Of a stretch of 64,000 bases of DNA, positions 29,605 through 38,412 are shown piece after piece. Position numbers and translations under genes: made by a program. The notes beneath the pieces are model-generated. The model was not told the origin of the DNA. It worked only from the letters and a program-made list of their open reading frames with translations, and did no database searches. Position 1 is the stretch's first letter. Every line of letters starts with the position of its first letter. The stretch is from Trichomonas vaginalis G3. Its lineage: Eukaryota > Parabasalia > Trichomonadida > Trichomonadidae. The stretch is from the NCBI RefSeq assembly GCF_026262505.1, contig NC_067207.1:248001-312000 (forward strand), given 5' to 3'.

Positions 29605-30543
29605 TCACAAGCGTTTTACATGAATTGTACGATGTATATTTGAAATCCTAAACAGTTTTGTAGCCTCTATTTCTTCTTTTAGTACATCGAATGTTTTAAC
29701 TATGCCGAAAGTTTCTTTATACTTCTTCTTGACGTCAGATAGAAGGAAATCGTCAGCAGTTGGATAGTTTTTGTTCAGAAATGCTAACATGTCCATTTTA
29801 TTTTCTGCTGGTTTCTCTGCTTCTTTCTTTAAGTCTGCATAGTCGTTTCTCATTCTTTCTATCTCTTTGACGGAGTAGTTATATCTCCTCATTGCTGCTT
29901 TACATTTTGAACATTGCGGGTTCATTTTTGCGTTATATTCTGAAACCTTACCTGCTAAAACAACTAAAGCGTCAATTGCTCTCTTCATCTCAAAAGTTGC
30001 TGGTTTTATCTGTTTGTTCCATACCTTACCTCTTCTATCTTTATCTCTTATCTGCCATACACATTCAGCAACTAACGAAACAAAGTTGTCGTAGGTCTTA
30101 AATTCTTCAGATTTATATATGTCAGAGATGTTCTTATATACCATGTCGCAATCTTTGTCCATAACTTTATGGTTGCAATGAAATCCTAGAAACTCATAGT
30201 TTACCTTTCGTATGAACTTCTTTATTTCTACTGAGTCAGTTGCTTTGACTTCTATTTCATCGAATTCAGGAATAGTGAGCTTTTGCTGCTGAATTTCAGG
30301 TAGTTTAGGCAAATGGTCAATAATGTCCTCCATTTCATAAAGATACTGTTCATTTGTTTCATCCTGTGCGGTACAGTCTAAATTACATGTTAAAAGTTCT
30401 TGCTTTATCTTCTGGATTTTTGTTTCGAAAGTATATGAAGAAGGAATGAAGCTTTTCATCTCTACTAACATAGATGTTGGATTCATGACTAACGAGTTTG
30501 GTGCTGTTGTTGTTTGAAGTGTTGTTGTGCCGATTGTTGACAT
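29605..30543 (-). CDS. Unknown element protein under KilA-type promoter
   Basis: An intact frame of 312 residues from ATG 30543 (MSTIGTTTLQTTTAPNS). The middle holds FLGFHCNHKVMDKDCDMVY. A CxxC-like CSKCKAAMRRYNY is followed by a short coiled stretch (VKEIERMRNDYADLKKEAE) and a C-terminal helical domain. The upstream block is that of the KilA-type genes, and the N-terminus shares their Ser/Thr-rich start, so it may be a diverged member. Function unknown. Confidence 0.65.
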   Translation of the reverse strand: MSTIGTTTLQTTTAPNSLVMNPTSMLVEMKSFIPSSYTFETKIQKIKQELLTCNLDCTAQDETNEQYLYEMEDIIDHLPKLPEIQQQKLTIPEFDEIEVKATDSVEIKKFIRKVNYEFLGFHCNHKVMDKDCDMVYKNISDIYKSEEFKTYDNFVSLVAECVWQIRDKDRRGKVWNKQIKPATFEMKRAIDALVVLAGKVSEYNAKMNPQCSKCKAAMRRYNYSVKEIERMRNDYADLKKEAEKPAENKMDMLAFLNKNYPTADDFLLSDVKKKYKETFGIVKTFDVLKEEIEATKLFRISNIHRTIHVKRL

Positions 30544-30605
30544 TTTTATTTTTTTATACAAAATAAAAAAAATAAAAAAAATAAAACTAACTTTATTTTT
30601 TATTT
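30544..30605 (-). promoter_or_regulatory. KilA-type upstream block
   Basis: Minus strand AAATAAAGTTAGTTTTA, long T-rich run, TTTTGTATAAAAAAATAAAA, then ATG 30543. Confidence 0.55.
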
Positions 30606-31016
30606 CGGGAAAATTCATGAAAATTCAAGAGGTTAGAAAAGAGGTGAAAAAGGAGGTGAGATCGCACCACTTCACCTAAATTATATTTTTGGGTCCTTTA
30701 CACTCATTACGATGAAGAAGTCTTGACAAAACATTTACGTTCATGTTTGACAAAACATTTACGAAGAAGTCATGACAAAACATTTACGAAGAAGTCATGA
30801 CAAAACATTTACGATGAAATCATGACAAAACATTTACGAAGAAGTCTTGACAAAACATTCATGAAGAAGTCTTGACAAAACATTTACGTTCATGTTTGAC
30901 AAAACATTTACGAAGAAGTCTTGACAAAACATTTACGAAGAAGTCTTGACAAAACATTCATGAAAATTCATGAAAATTCAAGAGGGTAGAAAAGAGGTTA
31001 GATCTAACCTTCTACC

Positions 31017-31190
31017 CTAAACTTTATTTTTACTGAATTCAGCAACAAAATGAACGAGGTCAGGATGTATGTAAATACATTTGAATTCATTCATAACACC
31101 CTTTGTAAGCTCATAAAATGCTTGTTTTGAGGTCGAGCCACTTTTGGCTCCACCGTATTCTTTCAACCAAAACTCAAGAATTTCCTGCAT
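31017..31190 (-). CDS. Short KilA-N-like fragment, 57 residues
   Basis: An open frame from ATG 31190 (MQEILEFWLKEYGGAKSGST) ending NEFKCIYIHPDLVHFVAEF. The CIYIHPDL stretch recalls the 'gtYvHpdL' core of KilA-N domains. A near-identical DNA segment occurs at about 52000-52105 in the second element. Probably a shortened KilA-N relic; whether it is made is unknown. Confidence 0.45.
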   Translation of the reverse strand: MQEILEFWLKEYGGAKSGSTSKQAFYELTKGVMNEFKCIYIHPDLVHFVAEFSKNKV

Positions 31191-31208
31191 GAATTTTATA
31201 TAAAAACC

Positions 31209-31230
31209 AACCGTCTGAATTCAGACGGTT
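31209..31230. repeat. Perfect 22-bp palindrome centred on GAATTC
   Basis: Arms AACCGTCT / AGACGGTT meet at GAATTC. A one-arm-changed version lies at 52372-52393 in the second element within a KilA-N coding stretch. Confidence 0.8.
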
Positions 31231-32257
31231 GCTATATTCTTCACAAAACATTTACGCTCATTACGATGAAGAAGTCATGACAAAACATTTACGAAGAAGT
31301 CATGACAAATTCAAGAGGTTAGAAAACGTGTTAGATCTAACATGCTAACATAAATTATATTTTTGCTGTAAATTTCATGATTTTCGAGAGTTTTAGACCA
31401 TGTTAGAAAACGTGTTAGAAAACATGTTAGATCTAACATTCTAACATAAATTATATTTTTTGGTCCTTTACACTCATTACGAAGAAGTCATGACAAAACA
31501 TTTACGTTCATGTTTGACAAAACATTTACGAAGAAGTCATGACAAAACATTTACGTTCATGTTTGACAAAACATTTACGAAGAAGTCATGACAAAACATT
31601 TACGTTCATGTTTGACAAAACATTTACGAAGAAGTCATGACAAATTCATGAGGTTAGAAAACGTGTTAGATCTAACCATCTACCCGACATTCTCGTCAAA
31701 TACAAAAAAATACAAAAAAATGACACTTTTTCATTAGATAACTGTTATTTTTTGACGAAGTGAACATTGACACTTCGTCAAAAAAATCCCTGAAATCATA
31801 TCTAACATACAAAAAAATACAAAAAAACTAACTTTATTTTTTCTATCTTAAGGAAATTCATGAAAATTCATGAAGTGAAAAAAGAGGTGAAAAAACAGGT
31901 GAGATCGCACCACTTCACCTAAACATTATTTTTGGGTCCTTTACACTCATTACGATGAAATCATGACAAAGCATGTACGAAGAAGTCATGACAAAACATG
32001 TACGAAGAAGTCATGACAAAACATTCATGAAGAAGTCTTGACAAAACATTTACGATGAAATCATGACAAAACATTTACACTCATTACGAAGAAGTCTTGA
32101 CAAAACATGTACGATGAAATCATGACAAAACATGTACGTTCATGTTTGACAAATCATTTACGAAGAAGTCTTGACAAAACATTTACGAAGAAGTCATGAC
32201 AAATTCATGAGTTTTCTACAATGTTAGAAAAAATGTTATTTTCTAATATCTTCACAT

Positions 32258-33115
32258 TCAATACTTTTTCAGCACTTTTCCGTAGTTATATATGAAAGAC
32301 AATTCGAGATAAAAGTCATAGTACAATGGAATAATATGTTGCACACCATTTGTTGTGAACCAAACTTGAAAGTCAGAGAAACTGTTACTAGGTGGTTCGT
32401 AGAATTTAGAAGCAAAGTCATAAAAGTCCTTACCAATACATAGAAAACTATTGTTGCTTGAACTGAAACTTGCATGACACATAACATTTTGAGGGTCAAA
32501 CACGTTTCTATAAACTGTCAAATCTGCTGGTGGAAGTATAAATTTAAATGGACCATCTGGTGGTAATGGTTCGTTCTGGTTTAGTAACCGAAGAAATTGT
32601 GCCCAAGAACGTTTGTCTACTTTCCAAAATAAAAACTCTGTATCTCTTGGAGGGTTAATTTCAATCTTTTGAAATGAAACGGTGGAGTTCATCTTGTCAT
32701 ATTCTAGTTTCAGATAGTATGTTCCATTTAGTAAAGAGTCGTATTTTTTTGAAATTCCCAATAATATTGTTCATTTGAGTTTGAAAGTCATTTAGAGTTT
32801 TCTCAAGACTTTCGTCTGAACGAACTGTAAAGATCCTCATTTCGTCAAATTTGTCTATTAGACCATCAGAACCTTTATACTGCCCATGAAAATATACTGC
32901 GAACATAAATGCGTTAGTTCTATTTGAAAACAAAACTCTTCTAAATCCTATTGCCTTTGCATCTGAAGGACTTTGAAGCCAACGAATTGGATAGTCAAAC
33001 CTGTATACTCGGATGAAATTTCTTCATCTGAAATAGTCCTACCAGCATTTGTAAAGATATAGTCTAACGGTTTTGTATCTGCTACTTTTGTTCTTTGTTT
33101 TTCAACCTGAAGCAT
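32258..33115 (-). pseudogene. Decayed second copy of the 36781-37629 gene
   Basis: The minus-strand sequence matches the intact gene at 36781-37629 along its length. The clearest match is near the C-terminus: HASFSSSNNSFLCIGKDFY against HASFSGAQNSFLCLANDFY, and SDFQVWFTTNGVQHIIPLYY against SDFQVWFTTDGRKRIIPLYH. It is a paralogous copy in the opposite orientation, broken in about three places. The element thus carries two versions of one gene. Confidence 0.8.
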
Positions 33116-33225
33116 TTAATATATGTAAAAATATATTGTTTAAAATGGTATGCCATTTCATATTTCTCATCTAACAAACAAGTTTCCTTCAACTTGAGGT
33201 TCACTAACAAACTCAGCGTACATTT

Positions 33226-33836
33226 TCAAATTCGAATAAAAAAATATTTTTTCTTTACTTTACATAACCGCCTGCTGCCATAAGTCTTTGACGCCAACCC
33301 ATACCAGCTAATGAAGGTTGACTTGTTTAGTTTCCAAACTAAACTTTGGTTTTGGTTTATCTTCAGTTTTTGGTTTTTCTTTTCTATCGGTTTTTCGTCA
33401 CTTTTCGGTTTCTCTGACTTTACTTCACCTGCAGGAACAGTTGTGTCGTCAACATCTTCATAAATATCATATGCCATTTGTTTTTGTTTTCCTTTCAACT
33501 TTTTGTGTTTGTTGTAAAGTTTAGAATATTTCGACTCTAAGTCAATGAGATGTTCTATAATGAACTGTTGGTCAGTGAAGTAAACTTTTCCATCTGTTGT
33601 CTCGAAAGCTCCTTCAGACTTCAATATTTTATTTGTGAGAGTCTGTTTCTTTTTGAGATACTAGCCGTTCCATTTTTATGAAAAGTGACTTTATAGTTAG
33701 GGTTTGTATTTCCAGACCTGGCACTTTCTATTATTGAATTTTTCTCTTCATCTGTAAGTTCTTTGACAGGTTTTGACAATGGTTCTGAACTTTTTGTTTG
33801 TGGTGTCAAATCTACCGTTTCAACTTCTTCGGTCAT
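33226..33836 (-). pseudogene. Small lysine-rich element gene, in pieces
   Basis: The sequence begins at ATG 33836 (MTEEVETVDLTPQTKSSEPL), passes a short basic domain (NYKVTFHKNGTASISKRN) and a coiled, Lys-rich stretch, and ends near 33226. No family recognised. Fossil with one or two breaks. Confidence 0.45.
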
Positions 33837-33849
33837 TTCATCTCAGTAA

Positions 33850-34012
33850 AAAATTTTAGTTTGGTTTGTTTTCAACTGGTTGTTGTTGTTTTTTAAGTCG
33901 GTCTAAAACTTCCTGAGGTATAGGAAGAACTACAAACACGTTGTGTAACTGCTGGAAGCCGACAAATCCATCTTGAACCCATTTGTCTCAATGCTGTATT
34001 GTTCATTTCATC
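33850..34012 (-). pseudogene. Short proline/glutamine-ended element gene remnant
   Basis: Minus-strand coding-like stretch starting MNNTALR near 34012 and reading DGFVGFQQLHNVFVVLPIPQ and then a polar, Q-rich end. Too short and uncertain to assign. Confidence 0.35.
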
Positions 34013-34025
34013 TCAGTAAAAAAAC

Positions 34026-34394
34026 TTACATTCCCCACGTTTGAGGCGGTTGAGGTTGGTTATTGTTTACCCACTGTTGTTGCATGGTTATATCCTCTGT
34101 TAAAGAATCTTTCACCTTGTCCATATAGTGTCCTGCTTGGTTATAGTAGTCATTTGCTTTGTTATAATAGTTTCTGCTTGTCTTCCTACATTGTCCATCC
34201 ATCCTTGACTTTTCCTCTGTTTCAGGATTTGGAATAAGATTTGTTGCATCTCGTGCTACATCCCAACCTTTCTGTACAGTTTGTATAATAGGTTGTGCTT
34301 TCTCTTTAAGTATACCTAATGTACTCAAAATCTTCCTTCCAACTCCAAAACACCTCTGGCTATTGTTCCAACTGCGGGCAAAAATCTGATGCAA
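34026..34394 (-). CDS. Small amphipathic/coiled element protein
   Basis: About 122 residues. A helical middle (IQTVQKGWDVARDATNLI, then YYNKANDYYNQAGHYMDKV) and a Q/P-rich end (NNNQPQPPQTWGM) resemble the outline of the other small virion-like peptides in the element (37634-37876). The true start is unclear, because the ORF start lies in a poorly kept stretch. Confidence 0.45.
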   Translation of the reverse strand: MHQIFARSWNNSQRCFGVGRKILSTLGILKEKAQPIIQTVQKGWDVARDATNLIPNPETEEKSRMDGQCRKTSRNYYNKANDYYNQAGHYMDKVKDSLTEDITMQQQWVNNNQPQPPQTWGM

Positions 34395-34439
34395 CTCCTG
34401 CTAATGCGCCAAATAAACCCATTTCTTATAGGATAAAAA

Positions 34440-35396
34440 ATGACGAATCCAAACAAGGACCCCTATGTTTCTAAAGCGACAAAGAAAGCACTCATGATAA
34501 AAATCTTTAGTTCAACACCAAATGCTTGGTTTATGGATATCTTGGAAAACATTCCGAGGTATAGAGAAGATGGACCACCATACTGGCTAATATTTGTCGG
34601 TCAAAACACAAGATACTGTGAAGCCATACCATTATGGTCCAAAAATATTTTAGATGTGAAAACTGCTTTGACAATATTCGTTGACAAATACCATCCAACA
34701 AAACTGACATCTGACTGTGAAAGTTCTTTCAAATCAGATGATGTAAAAAACTATCTGCGTTCAAAAAATGTAAACCAATATTTCATTGTCGACCAAAACC
34801 ATTCTGCTCTTGTGTCATTGACGGTTGTATAAAAATGTTAAGAGACTTAAACCAACCACAAGGTGGTGAAGCAAATGAAATGTCATATGACGACAAATAT
34901 AGACACTTCTCCATGGCAAAGATGAGACAAGTTTTAAATTTACAATAACCGTAAACAAAAAGGTTTGGGAAACCACTCCCCCGAAGAAATGAAAAACAAC
35001 CCTGACTTAGAGAAAGACTATATATTTAATAATTTAGTCAAAAGAGACAAACAAGAAAGAATGCCGGGCTTCAAACTTCAGAAAGGTGACAAAGTAAAAA
35101 TAGAAATACCTAAACGCGACCCATATGAAAATACTATTGACTATGACAACAATGGGAACCCGACAGGTACTCACATTCGTGTTCGTAAAAATAGAAGAAA
35201 GTATACAAGAGAATATTATGAAGTTTTAGGCAAACATGGCAAAATGTACACACTGCAAGCAGAAGATAAAACTACTATTGTCAGACCTCGTTTCAAACTT
35301 GTCAAAGTTCAAGGTGGTATACTTTCAAAGACAGTTCCTAACAAATATAAGACAACTCCTGACGAATATGCTAAAGAAGTTGAAAATGACGACTAA
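34440..35396 (+). pseudogene. Retrovirus-type integrase (rve) region, broken
   Basis: The N-terminal part shows the DDE-type core (WFMDILENIP, then YWLIFVGQNTRYCEAIPLWS and KLTSDCESSF). The distal part has a basic beta-rich domain (GDKVKIEIPKRD, TREYYEVLGKHGKMYTLQ) like the SH3/chromodomain-type C-terminus of Polinton integrases. The family inserts the element DNA into the host genome. It is a fossil with about two breaks. Confidence 0.8.
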
Positions 35397-36762
35397 GCAT
35401 TTCTATACCATGCGTAAACTGTCATGTAAGGTGGCATGTAGTCTTTACTTTGTCCCGTTGTTTGCGTATATCCTGAAACGCGATGTGTATGGTTTCCATC
35501 TCCCTGAGTGTTACCCCAGAAACAATTTATAGCAAACTGAACGTTGTCTTTAACATCATATCCTTTACCTTTTGTCATTGCTGACCAATCCCAAAATTTA
35601 TGCTTATGCCAACCTGCTTGAGATGTACTTAAATCTATGTAGTGACTATGTGCAGGTAATTTTCACCTGAAATCGTTTTACTTCCACCTGTTTCCTTTGA
35701 AGAGTTTGCACAATACAAAAACCTGTCGACTATTTGAGTCCAAGTTCCAAAACCAAGTACTACTTCTGGTCTGGTATAGTTCATTGACGTATAAATAGAG
35801 CCTATAGGATATAATGTTTGAAGTATTTCTGTCTTTAATGTTTGAAGCTCTGTTTTGTCTGCTTTCTTGTCATATAAATCTTGAGCAGTGAATTTAATAT
35901 TATGTTCATCCTTCATGACATAAACATCTTTACATCTAATGTTTCTCATCGTCGTTATGTCGTCATCCGATGTTAAACCTTGTGGAAAGTTAGGAGGTTT
36001 ACAATATATTGCATCCCCACCAGTTTCTTCAACCGTTCCTTCAATACTTTCTATAGCAACAGTTGTAAAACTTGTATGTGTATGGTTCTTGTCTGCTTTC
36101 TTCTCTAACTCATCGTTAACATAAGTTTTATCTGCTTTAAGGTCTAAACATCCTGAAACCCATCCTGTATCGGCTTTAACTTTAAAAGTCTTCGATGTCC
36201 ATTCATGGTACCAGTCAACCCTTTCTTTCATTTCGTTATCTTTTTCATCCACATATTCCTTATCCGCTTTCTTTTCAAGGCTAACGTTTAAGTCTGTTAT
36301 TTCAGATATAGAATGTGTATGAGTCTTTTTAGAATATTCGTTTTCAGCTCTTGTCACTTCACTTGACATTTTATTGTCAACATATGTTTTGTCTGCTAGT
36401 TCAGGATGAGTATGTTCTTTTGTTGCATAAGCATTGTTAGCTCTTTCTTCTTCTTTTGCTATTGCATCGTCTACATATTCTTTGTCAGCTTTGTTGTCAA
36501 CATCTGCTTTCAAAAGAAGTTCATTTATAGGTTTCTCTTTTAAAGTTCCTTTTGTTGGATTTATACAGACAGTATTGTTCTTCTTGTCTTGAAATAGAAA
36601 CTCATCTGTCATTGGGTTTAATGTCAGTTTTAAGTTTCCTTCTTTCAATGACTCAGATATCTTAGAATAGTTTGAAAAGTTTGTTGTGTTCTTATTTAGA
36701 GCTTGCATAATGAGTTGTCGGTTGTGTTGTATTTCTCTTATGGAAGCAATATCTTTCGACAT
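35393..36762 (-). pseudogene. Phage-type tail fibre with collar domain, broken
   Basis: It starts at ATG 36762 (MSKDIASIREIQHNRQLIMQ). The shaft has repeated KADKEYVD/KADKTYV units alternating with HTH motifs (THTHPEL, HTHSIS), typical of trimeric phage tail fibres. The distal part has the collar-domain signature (LYPIGSIYTSMN, GFGTWTQIVDRFLY) and a histidine-rich end (GNHTHRVSGYTQTTGQS). In phages these fibres bind the host surface. A homologue stands in the second element at 50473-51896. Fossil with one or two breaks. Confidence 0.85.
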
Positions 36763-36780
36763 TTTTATTCTAGATAAAAT

Positions 36781-37629
36781 ATGCTTCCAATAGAAAAAGA
36801 AAATTCAAGAGTTGCTACAACTAAACCATTAGATGAACTTTTTACTAATGTCGGTCAAAAGTTTGAGACAGAGACCGTAAAGCATGAAGGCTATCGTTTT
36901 GACTACCCATTAAGATGGCTAAGAGACCCATCTGTCACAAAAGCTATTGGCTTTCGTAGAATGAAGTTCATTTCAGAAGCCATACATGGTTTCCCATTTA
37001 CGGTCGGTTTTGAAGTTCGATACTATAACAAAGAAAAACGTATGTATGAGAAATTTGAACAGGGAAAACTTTTACAAGTGAATTTGCTTGTAAACTTAGA
37101 AACAACTCTTCAAGCTTTTCAAGAAAAAATAAACGATATCTATATCGAATATGCAAACCAGTATAACATTGACGAGGGAGAGTACCATCTCGATATTATT
37201 TATGACAGGAAAAATGCAACTGTTAAAATCAATAGAATAGAAGACCTTGGAGAAAACGTTTATATTTCTACAAAATATAACAACTTGGCATGGTATAGAT
37301 TTATGAGGATGTTAAATCAGCCTGCAGCATATCCAGTACACCCAGACTTTTATGAAGTCGAAAACCCTAATGGAACATATGAAAATGTTTTCGACCAAGA
37401 TGCTATTATTGTTCATGCTTCATTTTCTGGCGCCCAAAACTCTTTCTTATGCTTGGCAAATGACTTTTACGAAAAACCTACAAAGTTATACGAACCACCA
37501 AGTGGAAGTATTTCAGACTTTCAAGTATGGTTTACTACAGATGGAAGAAAAAGAATAATTCCATTATACCATGCGTTTTACTTAGAACTTAGTTTCATAT
37601 ACAACTACTATCGAACGGTAAAAATATAA
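36781..37629 (+). CDS. Unknown 282-residue element protein, duplicated within the element
   Basis: An intact frame, MLPIEKENSRVATTKPLDEL at the N-terminus and a C-terminal half rich in aromatic strands (SDFQVWFTTDGRKRIIPLYH). It lies 18 bases from the divergent start of the fibre gene, so the two probably share a promoter region. A decayed copy is at 32258-33115. The function is unknown; position next to the fibre suggests a virion or attachment role (inference). Confidence 0.65.
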   Translation: MLPIEKENSRVATTKPLDELFTNVGQKFETETVKHEGYRFDYPLRWLRDPSVTKAIGFRRMKFISEAIHGFPFTVGFEVRYYNKEKRMYEKFEQGKLLQVNLLVNLETTLQAFQEKINDIYIEYANQYNIDEGEYHLDIIYDRKNATVKINRIEDLGENVYISTKYNNLAWYRFMRMLNQPAAYPVHPDFYEVENPNGTYENVFDQDAIIVHASFSGAQNSFLCLANDFYEKPTKLYEPPSGSISDFQVWFTTDGRKRIIPLYHAFYLELSFIYNYYRTVKI

Positions 37630-37633
37630 TTTT

Positions 37634-37876
37634 TTAATACGGTTGAGGTGTTGGATTTGGTTGCCAACTAGACTGTGGTGCAGGTTCAGGCTGTTGTATA
37701 ACAGGAGCTTGTTCTTCTGGTTCAGGGTCTTTAGGTATAATACCAACGAACTGACCTACTCTTTTACCAATATTTTTGACTCCGTTCCAAATTCCTCTTC
37801 CTACGGTTTTTATTCCATTCCATATACCTCTTCCAACATTTCGAAAGAAGTTTCCTATCTTACTGAAGAAACCCAT
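37634..37876 (-). CDS. Small amphipathic peptide protein (adenovirus pVI/pX-like outline)
   Basis: 80 residues. The N-terminus (MGFFSKIGNFFRNVGRGIWN) and the repeated GIWNGIKTVGRGIWNGVKN form glycine-spaced amphipathic helices; the C-terminal half is Pro/Gln-rich. Small proteins of this outline in Polintons and adenoviruses act in membrane disruption or in the virion core. It is compared with the two peptides at 44.5-45.0 kb in the second element. Confidence 0.6.
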   Translation of the reverse strand: MGFFSKIGNFFRNVGRGIWNGIKTVGRGIWNGVKNIGKRVGQFVGIIPKDPEPEEQAPVIQQPEPAPQSSWQPNPTPQPY

Positions 37877-37894
37877 TTTACTATATGTAAAAAT

Positions 37895-38257
37895 CTAATG
37901 TCCGCCTAGTCTCTTACGTTTCCTGTTGAGTTCCATAGCATTCTTTAACTGGAGCTCATACATTCTGTTTCTCCTCTGGTAGAAAACATATTCTGGGTCA
38001 ACTCCTGTGTTCGCGTCATCTGCATAAAGTTGTTTATATCCCACTTCAGGGTTTGTATAAAACTCTTTCCATCTCATATTTGCATACCATGGTGGCAAAC
38101 CTAACGCAGCGTCATTTGACATGGCAGTTTGCATTTGTACATCTGTTGGCACTTGACCATAGTTTGCCATTGCAGTTTGTATTCTAACTTCATTTGGAAT
38201 ATTCTCTGGGTTTGGTTGTCCAGGTTGCTGTGCATTCGCTAAGTTCTGTGCGTCCAT
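37895..38257 (-). CDS. Small unknown element protein
   Basis: 120 residues from ATG 38257 (MDAQNLANAQQPGQPNPENI). It has an internal 16-residue near-repeat (EVRIQTAMANYGQVP / DVQMQTAMSNDAALG) and a basic C-terminus (RKRKRLGGH). Family unknown. It lies in the same orientation as the amphipathic peptide gene. Confidence 0.55.
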   Translation of the reverse strand: MDAQNLANAQQPGQPNPENIPNEVRIQTAMANYGQVPTDVQMQTAMSNDAALGLPPWYANMRWKEFYTNPEVGYKQLYADDANTGVDPEYVFYQRRNRMYELQLKNAMELNRKRKRLGGH

Positions 38258-38280
38258 TTAATATTAGATAAAAATATCTC

Positions 38281-38412
38281 TTACGAGTACATATACTGAA
38301 CATTTGCAGGCATTGGTTCATCTTCATATTCTCTGTACTTTTCTGCCACGTCAAATAAATAAATGACACAATGGAAAAAACCTAAAACAAGTAGTCCTAT
38401 TTCAAACCACAT
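38281..38412 (-). CDS. Tiny single-pass membrane protein, 43 residues
   Basis: An open frame from ATG 38412: MWFEIGLLVLGFFHCVIYLF, then a polar acidic tail (YREYEDEPMPANVQ) ending at 38281. A clear membrane helix occupies residues 5-20. It lies in the gap between two minus-strand element genes and overlaps the end of the methyltransferase region by 16 bases. Small membrane proteins are common in virus-like elements; function unknown. Confidence 0.5.
   Translation of the reverse strand: MWFEIGLLVLGFFHCVIYLFDVAEKYREYEDEPMPANVQYMYS

Larger units (their letters stand above)
30620..32225. repeat. Iteron-like arrays (reverse orientation), palindromes and hairpin
   Basis: Four clusters of the 24-25-bp units (about 30712-30965, 31240-31310, 31480-31645, 31945-32205) read ACAAAACATTTACGAAGAAG or ACAAAACATTTACGTTCATG. 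They are the inverse of those at 27224-27440. Six GATC palindromes (30660, 31001, 31334, 31430, 31669, 31903) and one GACGAAGTG hairpin (about 31748-31785) lie between them. One short open frame (31017-31190) is the only coding content. Confidence 0.8.

Noticed and set aside
27224-32205. Arrays of 24-25-bp units considered as CRISPR
   Set aside because: Units adjoin without unique spacers, two unit forms alternate, no cas genes are present and the host is a eukaryote.
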